Shown here piece after piece: positions 10,083 through 19,169 of a DNA stretch of 64,000 bases. The position numbers were made by a program, and so were the translations under genes. Under the pieces are notes generated by a model, which saw only the letters and a list, made by a program, of their open reading frames with translations, was not told the DNA's origin and made no database searches. The number at the start of each line of letters is the position of its first letter. The stretch's first letter is position 1. The stretch is from positions 1 through 64,000 of the forward strand of contig JAJYSP010000006.1 in the NCBI GenBank assembly GCA_021793515.1. The letters run 5' to 3'. Source of the DNA: Actinomycetes bacterium (lineage in GTDB: Bacteria; Actinomycetota; Acidimicrobiia; Acidimicrobiales; RAAP-2).

Positions 10083-11087
10083 TCAACGCCGCAGCTGGTT
10101 GCGAACGGCGTCCGCGAGCACCGTCTGACCCATGGCCGTGGGGTGGAACGAGCCACCCGATTCGAGTGACGCCAGCGTCAGACCGTTGAGGTCGCGCGAC
10201 GTTCCGGTCGCGCAGTTGATCGGCTGGAACCGTACAGGGTTGGCGAGCACGAGGCGACTCGCGTGCGCGCGCAACCGCGCCACGACCGTCGCGGTCTCGC
10301 GGCGCAGCAGCATGTTCACCGCCAGCAACTCGTTGGCCGCGATCGCCGGGAAGGCCGGGTAGAGGCCGGCAGCCGAGGAGAAGCGCAACGGTGCCGGGCC
10401 GACGAGGCACACCGGCGTAGTCGGCGCCCCGATCAAGATTGGGTAGTCCACCACGACCACACGCGCGCCGGATCCGCCGTTGCCCGAGGTGCTCGACGAC
10501 AGCACCGAACGCAGTAGGGCGCCCAACCGGTGCTCGAGCGGCGACTGAGCCGTCTGGTTCGCGTCGGTCACCGACCAAGGGGCGCGCAGGGTGCCGGTGG
10601 ACGGATCGAGCGACGCACCGAGTAACCCGGCGGCCGTCGTGACCGCTCTGGTGCACGCGGTCGTCCCGCTGACGACGCCGTAGTACCGGACCACAGTCGA
10701 TGACGCGGTGAGCGCCCCACCGACGCACGACGTCAAGAGGTTTGAGAAGGAGAGGTCGTTGCCGCCGGCGGTCACCGTCACCAGGGCGGCGTGACCGAGC
10801 GCGGTGCGCGCTCCGCTCACCTGGGCTTGGACTTGACTCGTCGTCGCACCGGCGCAGGCGAGGAAGTCGAAACGCAGACCCGGTTGGCTGCGCGCGATAC
10901 GTGTGGGGAACGACTCGCGAGACCGCTCACAGCCAGCCGCTCCGGCGAGGTATGGTCCGAGACCGGCGCCCGACGAGTACGAGTCGCCCACGGCCACGTA
11001 GGTCCCGCGCGTCGCGGCGCCCACCGACGGTGCGACGCTGGCGACAACCGCGAACATCGCGATCGTCACGCTGCGGGCGAAGCGCAC
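10083..11087 (-). CDS. Secreted SGNH/GDSL-type esterase or lipase
   Basis: 334 residues from GTG 11087, preceded by AAGGGAGG. The ORF-track start at 11204 would run into the TetR gene. The N-terminus FARSVTIAMFAVVASVAPSVGA is a Sec signal peptide. Catalytic blocks: GDSYSSG (nucleophile Ser), TAGGNDLSF (block III Asn) and SFHPTAMGQ (His, with an acidic partner in the same block replaced by a Phe-His-Pro arrangement typical of the Streptomyces GDSYSSG group). It probably hydrolyses an ester of lipid or carbohydrate outside the cell. Substrate not determinable. It follows the TetR gene with a 74-base gap. Confidence 0.86.
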   Translation of the reverse strand: MRFARSVTIAMFAVVASVAPSVGAATRGTYVAVGDSYSSGAGLGPYLAGAAGCERSRESFPTRIARSQPGLRFDFLACAGATTSQVQAQVSGARTALGHAALVTVTAGGNDLSFSNLLTSCVGGALTASSTVVRYYGVVSGTTACTRAVTTAAGLLGASLDPSTGTLRAPWSVTDANQTAQSPLEHRLGALLRSVLSSSTSGNGGSGARVVVVDYPILIGAPTTPVCLVGPAPLRFSSAAGLYPAFPAIAANELLAVNMLLRRETATVVARLRAHASRLVLANPVRFQPINCATGTSRDLNGLTLASLESGGSFHPTAMGQTVLADAVRNQLRR

Positions 11088-11161
11088 GACGCCTCCCTTC
11101 GAACGAACCTGGTGGCGTTCCCAGCGTACCGAGCGGGGCCGCGTGACGGTCCCGCACCTCG

Positions 11162-11791
11162 TCAGTGCGCGGCGCCGTCGTCCTGCGGGCCGATCCACTC
11201 CCACATCAGTCGATGCACCGCTTCGGGCTCGATCGAGAAGTGCTCAGATCCTTCGAGCAGTATCCGACCGAGGATGGCGGTGCCCGAGTGAGCGACGTAG
11301 GCGCGCGCGTCCAGGTCGGGGTTCAACCACCCGAGTTGTTGCGCGTCGACGCAGATCGAGACGCGCTCTTCGAGTGCAGCGTCGTGTATCTCGACGAAGC
11401 GAAGGCGGGCCGTGCGGTCGTTGCGAATATCCGCGAGGACCCGCACCAGCTCCCACATCGCCTCGATCGTGCTGCTGGAGGCGATATCAAGGTGATAGGC
11501 GTGAAAGGAATCCACGAAGCGGTCGCGATCACCGCTCGCGATGGCGTCGCGCCACTCGCTCAGGTACTGGTGCCGGCTACTCATCAAGCGCCGGAAGTTC
11601 TCAACCTGCGCCTCGGAGATCAGGAGCTCACGCGAAGAGTAGTGGTAGTAGATCGTCGGGATCCCAACATTGGCCCGCTTCGCGATGTCGACGACCCGAA
11701 TCTCATTGCTCGAACGAGTGGCAAGGAGCTCAATCGTCGAATTAAGAATATGAGTCTTTGTCGTTGAATTGTTTCGTTCAACTCTCGCCAT
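11162..11791 (-). CDS. TetR/AcrR family transcriptional regulator
   Basis: 209 residues. The N-terminal helix-turn-helix covers roughly residues 8-55, with VVDIAKRANVGIPTIYYHYSSRELL matching the TetR recognition helix and the conserved YYHF-like turn. The C-terminal ligand domain is not diagnostic. The ATG at 11791 has AGGGG four bases upstream. TGTAAT at about 11805-11810 (minus strand) could be its -10. It could control the downstream SGNH hydrolase, the acyl-CoA synthetase side of the catabolic island, or both. No operator could be assigned. Confidence 0.85.
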   Translation of the reverse strand: MARVERNNSTTKTHILNSTIELLATRSSNEIRVVDIAKRANVGIPTIYYHYSSRELLISEAQVENFRRLMSSRHQYLSEWRDAIASGDRDRFVDSFHAYHLDIASSSTIEAMWELVRVLADIRNDRTARLRFVEIHDAALEERVSICVDAQQLGWLNPDLDARAYVAHSGTAILGRILLEGSEHFSIEPEAVHRLMWEWIGPQDDGAAH

Positions 11792-11977
11792 CGTGCCCCT
11801 TCGAATTACACCATCAGCCTACGGCACCCATTGGTGATTTATTTTCAAACTCCGCACGTCTTGACGCGCTCGTCCACGATATTTCGGCGCAGATACATTA
11901 GCCCTTCGCTCGACTCCACGCGAGCCACTTCGTGATCTCCCGTGACCGTACCGGTCGTCACGGCCATCACACGTTCG

Positions 11978-13585
11978 TTAGAGAGCGCCGTTCTTGCGCA
12001 GCCGCAGCGCCGCCTTATTCACCTTGCCGATGTGGGTCTGGGGCAGTTCGTCCACGACCTCGATGGACCGAGGTACCTTGAACGCGGCCAAGTGGGTCCG
12101 ACAGTGCACGAGCAGTGCGTCAACATTGATATCGGCGCCACGTCGGGGCACGACGAACGCCGCGCCGCTCTCGCCCCACGTCGCGTCGGACACGCCCACG
12201 ACCGCGGCTTCCGCCACGTCCTTGTAGGCGGTGAGGACCCGCTCCACCTCGACGGGGAAGACATTCTCGCCCCCGGAGACGTACATCTCCTTCGTGCGAC
12301 CGACGATGCGGTAGAACCCGTCACCGTCGCGCTCGGCGACGTCACCGGTGTCGAGCCACCCGTCCACCATCACCCTGGCAGTCGCTACCGGGTCACGCCA
12401 GTACCCAGCGAAGACGTTCGGTCCGCGAACCCACAGCTCGCCGCGTCCGGCCCCCTCGACCGTGTCGCCGTTCAGGTCGCGGATGTCGACCTCGACGTAC
12501 CGGTACGGCCGACCCACGGACCCGGGACGGAACGCCGCCTCCTCGGGCGCTAGGCAGCACACGTTCGGCGCCGCCTCGGTGAGCCCGTACCCCTGGACCA
12601 CGGCCACGCCTCGCTCGCGCCACCGGTCGACCAGGGTGCGCGGCATCGCCGCGCCGCCGACGATGACCGTGTGCAGGCTCGTCAGGTCGGCGTCGTCGAA
12701 CCCGGGGTGCTGGGCCAACATGAGGTAGGTGGTGGGCACCCCCATCATGGTCGTGACCCCGTGGTGTCGGATCGCCTCGAGCACGCGCGGCGCGTCAAAG
12801 GAGGACTCGAGCACGACCGTCGCGCCGCGCCACCACGCGAGCAGTGGCTGAACGTTCCATCCGCCGACGTGGTACTGCGGCAGCACCTGGAGCACGACGT
12901 CGTCGCCGGTCATGGGTATCGCCGCATCGAGCGACCGGTTCGTCCAGTAGCAGTTCGCGTGGGTCAACAACGCGCCCTTGGGCGTGCCGGTCGTGCCCGA
13001 GGTCGCGATGAGCAACAACCCGTCTTGTTCGTCGATTGACGGGAGGTCGCCCCGAGCGTCCGGGGCGACCAGTTCATCGTCGAGCGATTCGAGGTGCACG
13101 ATCAGGCGACGTGCGATCGCGGGATCGGTGGTGACGCGCGGCCACTGCGTCGCGGAAACCACGATCAGTGAGGGGTCGAAGAGTTCAACCTGGAGTCGTA
13201 GTTCGTCGGGGGCGAGGCGCCAGTTGAGCGGCGCGAGGATGAGTCCGGCCTTCGCGCACGCGAAGAGCAGCACGACGTGCTCGGGGTGGTTCTCGGTGAC
13301 GCTCGCCACGCGCGCGCCACGATCGAGCCCGCGCGCGAGCAGGGCCAGGGCGAGTCGCGTGGAACGATGATCGAGTTCTCGGTAGGTGACGGTGCGATCA
13401 TGGAAGGTGATGGCGACGTGCTCGGGGTCGCCCGCGCCACCTGCACCGATCCAACCGCCGACGAGCCGGCCGTCGTCCGCCGCCGTTGTCCGGCCCAGCC
13501 GCTCTATGGGCGCGCGCGACGCCACGTCACCGCGGGCTGCCCCGTGGCCGAGCTCAGTCGGCACGCTCGGCGACCTTCGGTGCAC
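11978..13585 (-). CDS. AMP-dependent fatty acyl-CoA synthetase/ligase
   Basis: 535 residues. ANL superfamily enzyme that makes an acyl-adenylate and then an acyl-CoA. Motifs: IATSGTTGTPKGALLTH (P-loop), YGLTEAAP (A5), GWLDTGDVAERDGDGFYRI (A7), GRTKEMYVSGGENVFPVEVE (A8) and LPQTHIGKVNK with the C-terminal catalytic Lys. The start is uncertain: the listed GTG overlaps the upstream TetR gene by 32 bases, and a second in-frame GTG at 13564 with AAGG upstream gives 528 residues. Acyl substrate is unknown; the neighbours (scoAB, hydroxybutyrate dehydrogenase) point to short-chain acids. Confidence 0.9.
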   Translation of the reverse strand: MHRRSPSVPTELGHGAARGDVASRAPIERLGRTTAADDGRLVGGWIGAGGAGDPEHVAITFHDRTVTYRELDHRSTRLALALLARGLDRGARVASVTENHPEHVVLLFACAKAGLILAPLNWRLAPDELRLQVELFDPSLIVVSATQWPRVTTDPAIARRLIVHLESLDDELVAPDARGDLPSIDEQDGLLLIATSGTTGTPKGALLTHANCYWTNRSLDAAIPMTGDDVVLQVLPQYHVGGWNVQPLLAWWRGATVVLESSFDAPRVLEAIRHHGVTTMMGVPTTYLMLAQHPGFDDADLTSLHTVIVGGAAMPRTLVDRWRERGVAVVQGYGLTEAAPNVCCLAPEEAAFRPGSVGRPYRYVEVDIRDLNGDTVEGAGRGELWVRGPNVFAGYWRDPVATARVMVDGWLDTGDVAERDGDGFYRIVGRTKEMYVSGGENVFPVEVERVLTAYKDVAEAAVVGVSDATWGESGAAFVVPRRGADINVDALLVHCRTHLAAFKVPRSIEVVDELPQTHIGKVNKAALRLRKNGAL

Positions 13586-14276
13586 GAGCCCCGATGCCCG
13601 ACGACTCGGCGACCGCGTGGCCCCCCAACATGCGCGCGATGATGGTCACCATCTCGTTGAAGACTTCGGGCGGGACCTCGTGCGCCTCGTTCCAGAGGAT
13701 CCAGCGCATCCCGATTGCCTCACCGACGGCGATCAACGACCACGCCAACACCATGGGGTCCCCCGCGGCGATCTCGCCGGCGTCCATCGCCTCATTGAGG
13801 GGCGGGATGTAGTTCTCGATAATGGTCTCGTAGTGGTGACGCAGTGCCTGGGGCGACACGAACTCGGCCTGACGGATCACTCGGTAGAGCGCGGGGTGTT
13901 CGGCCGTGAAACGGAAGAATCCCGCAAAGCCCAGACGCTCGGCCTCCAACCGGGTCGTCGCACCACGGGCCGCTTCGGACATCGCGTGGCGCACCCGCTG
14001 GTTCAAGTCCGCGACGACCTCGTCGAAGATCTCCCGCTTGCCCGAGAAGTAGAGGTAGAACGTGCCCTGGGCGACGCCGGCGAGCTCGGTGATCTTCACG
14101 ATCGACGCGTCGTGGTAACCCACGGCGCCGAAGACCTCCTCAGCCGCTTCGAGCAGGGCGCGACGCGTGCGCTGCCCCTTGCCCTTGAGCTCACCGCGGG
14201 CCGGTCGAGGAGCCGCCGTCGTCGCCTTATCCGGCGGGCCGACGGCCCCAGCGGGCGCGCGTCGCCGCTCAGCCAC
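13554..14276 (-). CDS. TetR/AcrR family transcriptional regulator
   Basis: 240 residues with a charged, proline-rich N-terminal tail of about 30 residues before the helix-turn-helix (ITELAGVAQGTFYLYFSGKREIF). The C-terminal part has the segment HPALYRVIRQAEFVSPQALRHHY, commonly seen in TetR proteins that regulate fatty-acid or acyl-CoA metabolism. It sits between scoB and the acyl-CoA synthetase on the same strand and overlaps the latter, so it is likely the local regulator of the short-chain acid island. The ligand is probably an acyl-CoA (inference). Start GTG 14276 lacks a clear ribosome-binding site. Confidence 0.86.
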   Translation of the reverse strand: MAERRRAPAGAVGPPDKATTAAPRPARGELKGKGQRTRRALLEAAEEVFGAVGYHDASIVKITELAGVAQGTFYLYFSGKREIFDEVVADLNQRVRHAMSEAARGATTRLEAERLGFAGFFRFTAEHPALYRVIRQAEFVSPQALRHHYETIIENYIPPLNEAMDAGEIAAGDPMVLAWSLIAVGEAIGMRWILWNEAHEVPPEVFNEMVTIIARMLGGHAVAESSGIGARAPKVAERAD

Positions 14277-14362
14277 GCGCGAACCACCCCGTCGTGCGCG
14301 AAGCGCCTCGATTGGTCACGAGCATGACACTACCGAACGCGCGACCCGTCGAGTCGTGCGAC

Positions 14363-14998
14363 TCAGCCCAAGTCGATGTGCAGCTCCGGCTCGGTCGCGG
14401 CGCGCACCTGTTCGACGGTCACCCCGGGCGCGAGCTCGCGTAGGACGAGGCCATCGGGTTCGACGTCGATCACGCAGAGGTCGGTAATGATGCGCTGGAC
14501 ACACGTGCGCCCGGTCAGCGGCAGGGTGCATTCGTTGACGATCTTGAACGCACCGTCCTTGGCTGCGTGCTCCATCATGACGATGACACGCTTGGCTCCG
14601 TGGACGAGGTCCATCGCACCGCCCATGCCCTTGACCATCTTGCCGGGGATCATCCAGTTGGCGAGGTCGCCCCTCGCCGACACTTGCATGGCGCCGAGCA
14701 CCGCCACGTCGACGTGACCCCCTCGGATCATGGCGAAGGACGCCGCCGAGTCGAAGAACGACGAGCCGGGCAGCACCGTCACGGTCTCCTTGCCCGCGTT
14801 GATCAAGTCCGCGTCCACCGCGTCCTCGCTCGGGTACGGCCCGACCCCGAGGATGCCGTTCTCGGCGTGCAGCACGACGTGCACGCCCGATTCGACGTAG
14901 TTGGGCACGAGGGTCGGCAACCCGATCCCTAAGTTGACGTACTGGCCGTCAACCAACTCCTTGGCCACACGCGCGGCCAGCTCCTCACGGGTCCTCAT
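14363..14998 (-). CDS. scoB: Succinyl-CoA:3-ketoacid CoA-transferase subunit B
   Basis: 211 residues. Beta subunit of family I CoA-transferase. It carries the catalytic glutamate in [14 protein letters not shown] (Glu46), which forms the glutamyl-CoA intermediate. [21 protein letters not shown] is also conserved in SCOT/AtoA subunits. The enzyme moves CoA from succinyl-CoA to acetoacetate. Its start overlaps the scoA stop (ATGA), as expected for a heterodimer. The pairing with a 3-hydroxybutyrate dehydrogenase-like gene across the divergent promoter supports the acetoacetate role. Other 3-oxoacids, such as 3-oxoadipate, are possible. Confidence 0.93.
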   Translation of the reverse strand: MRTREELAARVAKELVDGQYVNLGIGLPTLVPNYVESGVHVVLHAENGILGVGPYPSEDAVDADLINAGKETVTVLPGSSFFDSAASFAMIRGGHVDVAVLGAMQVSARGDLANWMIPGKMVKGMGGAMDLVHGAKRVIVMMEHAAKDGAFKIVNECTLPLTGRTCVQRIITDLCVIDVEPDGLVLRELAPGVTVEQVRAATEPELHIDLG

Positions 14999-15741
14999 GA
15001 TCGCACCGTCCTCTTCTCGATGAGCTTCTCGACACCCGGCGCGTGGACGACGCGCTGGACGAAGATCCCTGGGGTGTGCACACGCGCCGGGTCGAGCTCG
15101 CCCGGCTCCACCACCTCCTCGACCTCGGCGATGGTGATGCGCCCCGCGGCCGCACAGAGCGGATTGAAGTTGGCCGCGCTCTCGTGGTACACGAGATTGC
15201 CGTGAGCGTCGCCGTACCGGGCGTGAACCAAGGCGAAGTCGGTCCTGATCGCCCGCTCGAGCACGTAGGCGACACCGTCGAACTCGCGGACCTCCTTGGG
15301 CGGCGACGCGATCGCGATACCACCGGCGCCGTCGTAGCGCCAGGGCAGACCGCCCTCGGCGACCTGGGTGCCGACGCCGGCCGGGGTGTAGAAGGCGGGG
15401 ATGCCCGCTCCCCCGGCGCGCAACCGCTCGGCCAGTGTGCCCTGGGGCACGAGCTCGACCTCGAGTTCACCGCTAAGGAACTGACGCTCGAACTCCTTAT
15501 TCTCGCCCACGTAGGAACCGGTCGTGCGCGCGATGCGCTTGGCCCCGAGCAGCACCCCGAGGCCCGCCGCGTCGACCCCGCAGTTGTTGGACACGGTCAC
15601 CAGGTCGGTGCTGCCGAGTTGGTAGAGCGCGTCGATCAGGGTGGTCGGAATTCCACACAGTCCGAACCCCCCGACCGCGATCGAGGCCCCGTCGGGGATG
15701 TCGGCCACCGCGAGCGCGGCCGAACTGACGAGTTTGTTCAT
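14995..15741 (-). CDS. scoA: Succinyl-CoA:3-ketoacid CoA-transferase subunit A
   Basis: 248 residues from ATG 15741. The GAAGGAGG just upstream is the ribosome-binding site, so the longer ORF-track start, which lies inside that site, is wrong. CoA-binding motif [18 protein letters not shown] near residue 25, [15 protein letters not shown], and [22 protein letters not shown] are characteristic of SCOT/AtoD subunits. It forms the CoA-transferase with ScoB. The gap to the upstream esterase gene is only about 45 bases, so the three genes are probably one transcript. Confidence 0.93.
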   Translation of the reverse strand: MNKLVSSAALAVADIPDGASIAVGGFGLCGIPTTLIDALYQLGSTDLVTVSNNCGVDAAGLGVLLGAKRIARTTGSYVGENKEFERQFLSGELEVELVPQGTLAERLRAGGAGIPAFYTPAGVGTQVAEGGLPWRYDGAGGIAIASPPKEVREFDGVAYVLERAIRTDFALVHARYGDAHGNLVYHESAANFNPLCAAAGRITIAEVEEVVEPGELDPARVHTPGIFVQRVVHAPGVEKLIEKRTVRS

Positions 15742-15786
15742 CATCTCCTCCTTCAACACTTCACAAGAAACGCGACGCGACCGGCA

Positions 15787-17016
15787 TCAGTCCACCAGGG
15801 ATGCGTAGACCAACTGCTGGATCTCTCGGCGGACCGGGTATATCCAGCTCGGCAGAAGTTGAGTGTAGAACCCGACGGTGAGCTCCTCCGTCGGGTCGAC
15901 CCAGAAGTACGTTGACGCCGCACCGCCCCACGCGAACGTGCCGACCGACGTCAGGCTCTTGTTGCGCGGCTGGTCCGCGACCACCGACATGCCGAGTCCG
16001 AAGCCCACGCCGGTCTGGCCGACTTCGCTGAAGGAGTCACGCGCGAAGGTGACCAGATCGCGTCCCTCGGGCAAGTGGTTCTGGGTCATCAGGTCGACGG
16101 TGCGACTTGAGAGCAGGCGTACGCCGTCGAGTTCGCCCGCGCCGAGAAGCATGGACATGAACCGCTGGTAGTCGTGCGCGGTGGAGACCAGCCCACCGCC
16201 GCCGGCGAGCAGCTTCGGTTTGCGGGTCGCCGCACCAGCGAGTTCGGGCACCAGCACGCTGGCACCGTTGGCGTAGGCGTAGAGCTGCGCGAGCCGGTCT
16301 ACTTTCTCCTCGGGGCAGAACCAGTCGGTGTCGTGCATCGCCAAGGGTGTCAGGATGCGGCGCTCAACGAAGTCATCGAGTGACTCACCACTCCAGATCT
16401 CGATCAGCCGACCGAGAACGTCCGTGGCGACTGAGTAGTTCCACGCGCTGCCGGGTTGGAACAGCAGGGGGGTCGAACACCAGTCGTGGACCGCGTCGAC
16501 GAGCGAGACGTCCTCGGGGTACGCGAGGTCGTAGCCCAACGACCGATAGATCTCGTCGATCGGTGTCAAACGTTGGAAGCCGTAGGTCAGTCCGCTCGTG
16601 TGCGACAAGAGATGGTGGACCCGCACGGGCTCGGTCGCCGCGACCGTCACCGGCGAACTGGCCGGTCCACTCACGTAGACGCGCGGCGCACGCAGCTCGT
16701 CGATCCACTTGCCCACCGGATCGTTGAGGTCGAAGTGGCCCTCCTCGTAGAGCATCATCGCCGCGACCGCGGTGATCGGCTTGGTCATCGAGTAGAGACG
16801 CCAGATCGTGTCGTCGGTGACCGGCAGGGACCGCTCGCGGTCACGGTGCCCTCCGCGACCGACCCAGGCGAGTGCACCGCCTCGCGCGACGGTCATCAAC
16901 CAGCCGCTGAAGTGGCCGCGCTCCACGTAGCGTTCGAGGTGCGTTCGAATCCGGTCCAACCGCGCGGCATCGAGTCCGACCTCGTGGGGTTCTCGATGGA
17001 TCTCGAGTTCCTTCAT
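15787..17016 (-). CDS. Serine hydrolase of the beta-lactamase fold, family VIII esterase-like
   Basis: 409 residues from ATG 17016, with GGGAGG nine bases upstream; the ORF-track start at 17085 is unnecessary. Catalytic SMTK (Ser-x-x-Lys) near residue 75, and Tyr in WNYSVATDVLG: YS-x rather than the Y-x-N of class C beta-lactamases is typical of family VIII carboxylesterases (EstB type). C-terminal GGGGLVSTAHDYQRF and WGGAASTYFWVDP complete the fold. No signal peptide, so cytoplasmic. In this context it may cleave hydroxyacid esters or oligomers that feed the neighbouring dehydrogenase and CoA-transferase. That function is inference. Confidence 0.87.
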   Translation of the reverse strand: MKELEIHREPHEVGLDAARLDRIRTHLERYVERGHFSGWLMTVARGGALAWVGRGGHRDRERSLPVTDDTIWRLYSMTKPITAVAAMMLYEEGHFDLNDPVGKWIDELRAPRVYVSGPASSPVTVAATEPVRVHHLLSHTSGLTYGFQRLTPIDEIYRSLGYDLAYPEDVSLVDAVHDWCSTPLLFQPGSAWNYSVATDVLGRLIEIWSGESLDDFVERRILTPLAMHDTDWFCPEEKVDRLAQLYAYANGASVLVPELAGAATRKPKLLAGGGGLVSTAHDYQRFMSMLLGAGELDGVRLLSSRTVDLMTQNHLPEGRDLVTFARDSFSEVGQTGVGFGLGMSVVADQPRNKSLTSVGTFAWGGAASTYFWVDPTEELTVGFYTQLLPSWIYPVRREIQQLVYASLVD

Positions 17017-17068
17017 CGCTGCATCCCTCCCGACGAACCGACTGCGCGTCGACCCACTCACAACGTAC

Positions 17069-17081
17069 CTCATTTTATGAG
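17069..17081. promoter_or_regulatory. Inverted repeat CTCAT-TTT-ATGAG, candidate operator
   Basis: Perfect 5-bp arms around TTT in the 151-bp divergent gap between the esterase-scoAB arm and the Liv transporter arm, just upstream of the predicted -35 for the transporter. Its position suits a repressor acting on both arms, for example one of the two TetR proteins. Short arms mean chance is possible. Confidence 0.4.
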
Positions 17082-17092
17082 ACATGATTCAC

Positions 17093-17121
17093 TTGACATT
17101 TCTACGTCGCTCTGCTTAACT
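17093..17121 (+). promoter_or_regulatory. Sigma-70-type promoter for the Liv-type transporter operon
   Basis: TTGACA at 17093-17098 and TTAACT at 17116-17121 with exactly 17 bases between. The -35 is a perfect consensus and the -10 is fair. The start codon of the substrate-binding protein is 47 bases beyond. It lies 12 bases right of the CTCAT/ATGAG repeat. Confidence 0.6.
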
Positions 17122-17167
17122 CAAGTTCACGCGCGTCGTGGGGAAGCGTGATGTCTGGGAGGGATTC

Positions 17168-18382
17168 ATGAGAAGGAACTTACGGATGACCGTGGTGCCG
17201 CTTGCGGTGGCCACCATGGCCTTGAGCGTGTCGCTCGGCACGGTCCAGTCGTCGGGTGCGGCGTCGAAGAACGCGGCACCGGTGAAGGTGGGCATCGTCA
17301 CTGAGGAGAGCGGGATCTTCTCGGCCTACGCCACCGAGTGGTTGCAGGGCGTGAAGATTGGCTTCCAGTACGCGACCAACGGCACCAACAAGGTCGACGG
17401 ACACAAGATCCAGTTGTCGACCGAGGACTCGGCCGACAACCCGACCACCGCGGCCGCCGACTTCAAGAGCTACGTCGGTGCCGGCTACAAGATCATTGGC
17501 GGCACCGTCGACTCGAGCATCGCCACTGAGCTCGCGCCACTCGCCCAGCAGAACAAGGTGCTCTATATCTCGGGTGCGGCCGCGGCCGACCAGGTGACCG
17601 GCGCCAACCGCTACACGTTCCGCTCCGGTCGTCAGACCTACCAGGACGTCCAGACCGCCAAGTCCTACATCAAGGCCCTCGGCACCGGTAAGACGGTGCT
17701 CGTCCTCGGTCAGGACTTCGCCTTCGGTCAGTCCTACGTCACCGACGCGACCCAGGCCTTCGGTTCGCTCGGCGACACCGTCAAGCAGCTGCTCGTGCCG
17801 CTGACGACGACGGACTTCACACCAACGGCGCTGCAGGTCCAGGCCATGCACCCCGACATCGTCTTCCTGGCGTGGGCCGGGGCGACCGGGGCGCCGTTGG
17901 CCCAGGCCCTCGACCAGCAGGGGATCTTCGCGAGTTCCAAGGTTGTTACTGGACTGGCCAACACTGCGACCTACCAGTTCTACGGTACGGCGGGCCTGAA
18001 GTTCTACTACCTCTCGCTCTACAACTGGGAGTCGCCGCACAACAAGGTCAACACCTACCTCATCAAGGCGATGCTGCGCGAGTACAAGCAGTACCCGGAC
18101 CTCTTCACCGCTGACGGCTTCGTCTGGGCGCAGATGGTCGTACGCGCGATCCAGACCGGACAGGGCACGAACGTCATGAAGATGATTAAGGGACTCGAGG
18201 GATGGAAGTTCATGGCGCCCAAGGGCATGCAGCAGATCCGCGCCTCGGACCACGCGATGCTCCAGCCGATGTTCCAGGTCCAACTGGTCTCCACGGTGAC
18301 CGGCGTCTACAAGCCCGTCACACTTGCGACGTTGTCTGCGGCACAGACCGCCCCGCCCGTCGTGGCCCACTTCGGTAACTAA
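17168..18382 (+). CDS. Liv-type ABC transporter substrate-binding protein
   Basis: 404 residues from ATG 17168, preceded by GGGAGGG. Periplasmic-binding fold type I, as in LivK/amide-urea binding proteins: VKVGIVTEESGIFSAYATEWLQGVKIGFQ at the N-terminus and a Gly/Ala-rich IIGGTVDSSIATELAPLAQ. It captures a small organic acid or amino acid for the LivGFHM membrane complex encoded next. The N-terminus MRRNLRMTVVPLAVATMALSV is a Sec signal peptide, but there is no lipobox cysteine, which is unusual for a Gram-positive binding protein. Gene order and coupling to a hydroxybutyrate dehydrogenase suggest a hydroxyacid ligand (inference). Confidence 0.88.
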   Translation: MRRNLRMTVVPLAVATMALSVSLGTVQSSGAASKNAAPVKVGIVTEESGIFSAYATEWLQGVKIGFQYATNGTNKVDGHKIQLSTEDSADNPTTAAADFKSYVGAGYKIIGGTVDSSIATELAPLAQQNKVLYISGAAAADQVTGANRYTFRSGRQTYQDVQTAKSYIKALGTGKTVLVLGQDFAFGQSYVTDATQAFGSLGDTVKQLLVPLTTTDFTPTALQVQAMHPDIVFLAWAGATGAPLAQALDQQGIFASSKVVTGLANTATYQFYGTAGLKFYYLSLYNWESPHNKVNTYLIKAMLREYKQYPDLFTADGFVWAQMVVRAIQTGQGTNVMKMIKGLEGWKFMAPKGMQQIRASDHAMLQPMFQVQLVSTVTGVYKPVTLATLSAAQTAPPVVAHFGN

Positions 18383-18398
18383 GTAGTCCACGCGTTCC

Positions 18399-19169
18399 AT
18401 GGATTCCGTCGTCGAACCCCAGTCCCTCGCCCTTCGGGTGACGGGACTGGGGTTCCGCGTCGGTGGCGCCACAATCCTCAGTGACATCGACCTCGCGGTA
18501 CCGACCGGCTCCTTCCTCGGGATCATCGGCCCCAACGGCGCCGGTAAGACGACCCTGCTCAACATGCTGAGCGGATTGCTCGTGCCCACCACGGGGTCCA
18601 TCACCCTCGAGGGACGAGACGTCGCCGGCATCGCGCCCTCGGGACGCGCCGGACTCGGTCTGGGGCGCACGTTCCAGACCTCGAGCCTCTTTAACGCACT
18701 GAGCGTGTTCGAAAACGCTCGACTTTCGGCCCAGGCCCGCCTTGGGGGCAGCGCCCGATTCTGGCGACGCCCGAAACTGAGTGACGAGGCGAGCCGGGTC
18801 GCCACCGAGGTGCTCGCCGACGTCGGGCTCTCACCCGTGGCCGACCGACCGACCGGTTCGCTCTCCCACGGAGACAAGCGCAAGCTCGAGCTCGCTATCT
18901 TGCTCGCCGCCCAGGCTCGCGTCCTGCTGCTCGACGAGCCCATGGCGGGGGTGAACACCGAGGACGTGCCGCTGCTCATGGAACTCATCGGGCGACTCCA
19001 CGGCGAGGGGCGAACCGTCTTGATGGTCGAACACCACATGGCCGTGGTTGTCGGCCTCGCCGACACGATCGCCGTGCTCGACTCGGGTCGCGTCCTCGCG
19101 ACGGGCGACCCCGAGAGCGTGGTCGCCAACGACGACGTCCAACGCGCCTACTTGGGACAGCCGCTATGA
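18399..19169 (+). CDS. livG: Liv-type ABC transporter ATP-binding protein (LivG-like)
   Basis: 256 residues. Walker A GPNGAGKTT near residue 44, RTFQTSSLFNALSVFEN (LivG-type Q-loop region), signature LSHGDKRKLELA and Walker B VLLLDEPMAGVN. The long insert between the Q-loop and signature and the phrase LFNALSVFEN are LivG features. It energises uptake with LivF. It overlaps livF by ATGA. Confidence 0.93.
   Translation: MDSVVEPQSLALRVTGLGFRVGGATILSDIDLAVPTGSFLGIIGPNGAGKTTLLNMLSGLLVPTTGSITLEGRDVAGIAPSGRAGLGLGRTFQTSSLFNALSVFENARLSAQARLGGSARFWRRPKLSDEASRVATEVLADVGLSPVADRPTGSLSHGDKRKLELAILLAAQARVLLLDEPMAGVNTEDVPLLMELIGRLHGEGRTVLMVEHHMAVVVGLADTIAVLDSGRVLATGDPESVVANDDVQRAYLGQPL

Noticed and set aside
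11825-11836. CACC-CATT-GGTG repeat upstream of the first TetR gene
   Set aside because: Only four-base arms; expected by chance, and not repeated at other candidate target promoters.
17180-19129. 649-residue antisense ORF over the Liv binding-protein and livG genes
   Set aside because: Composition is low-complexity Arg/Ser/Gly, typical of a shadow frame in GC-rich DNA; the opposite strand has clear family motifs.
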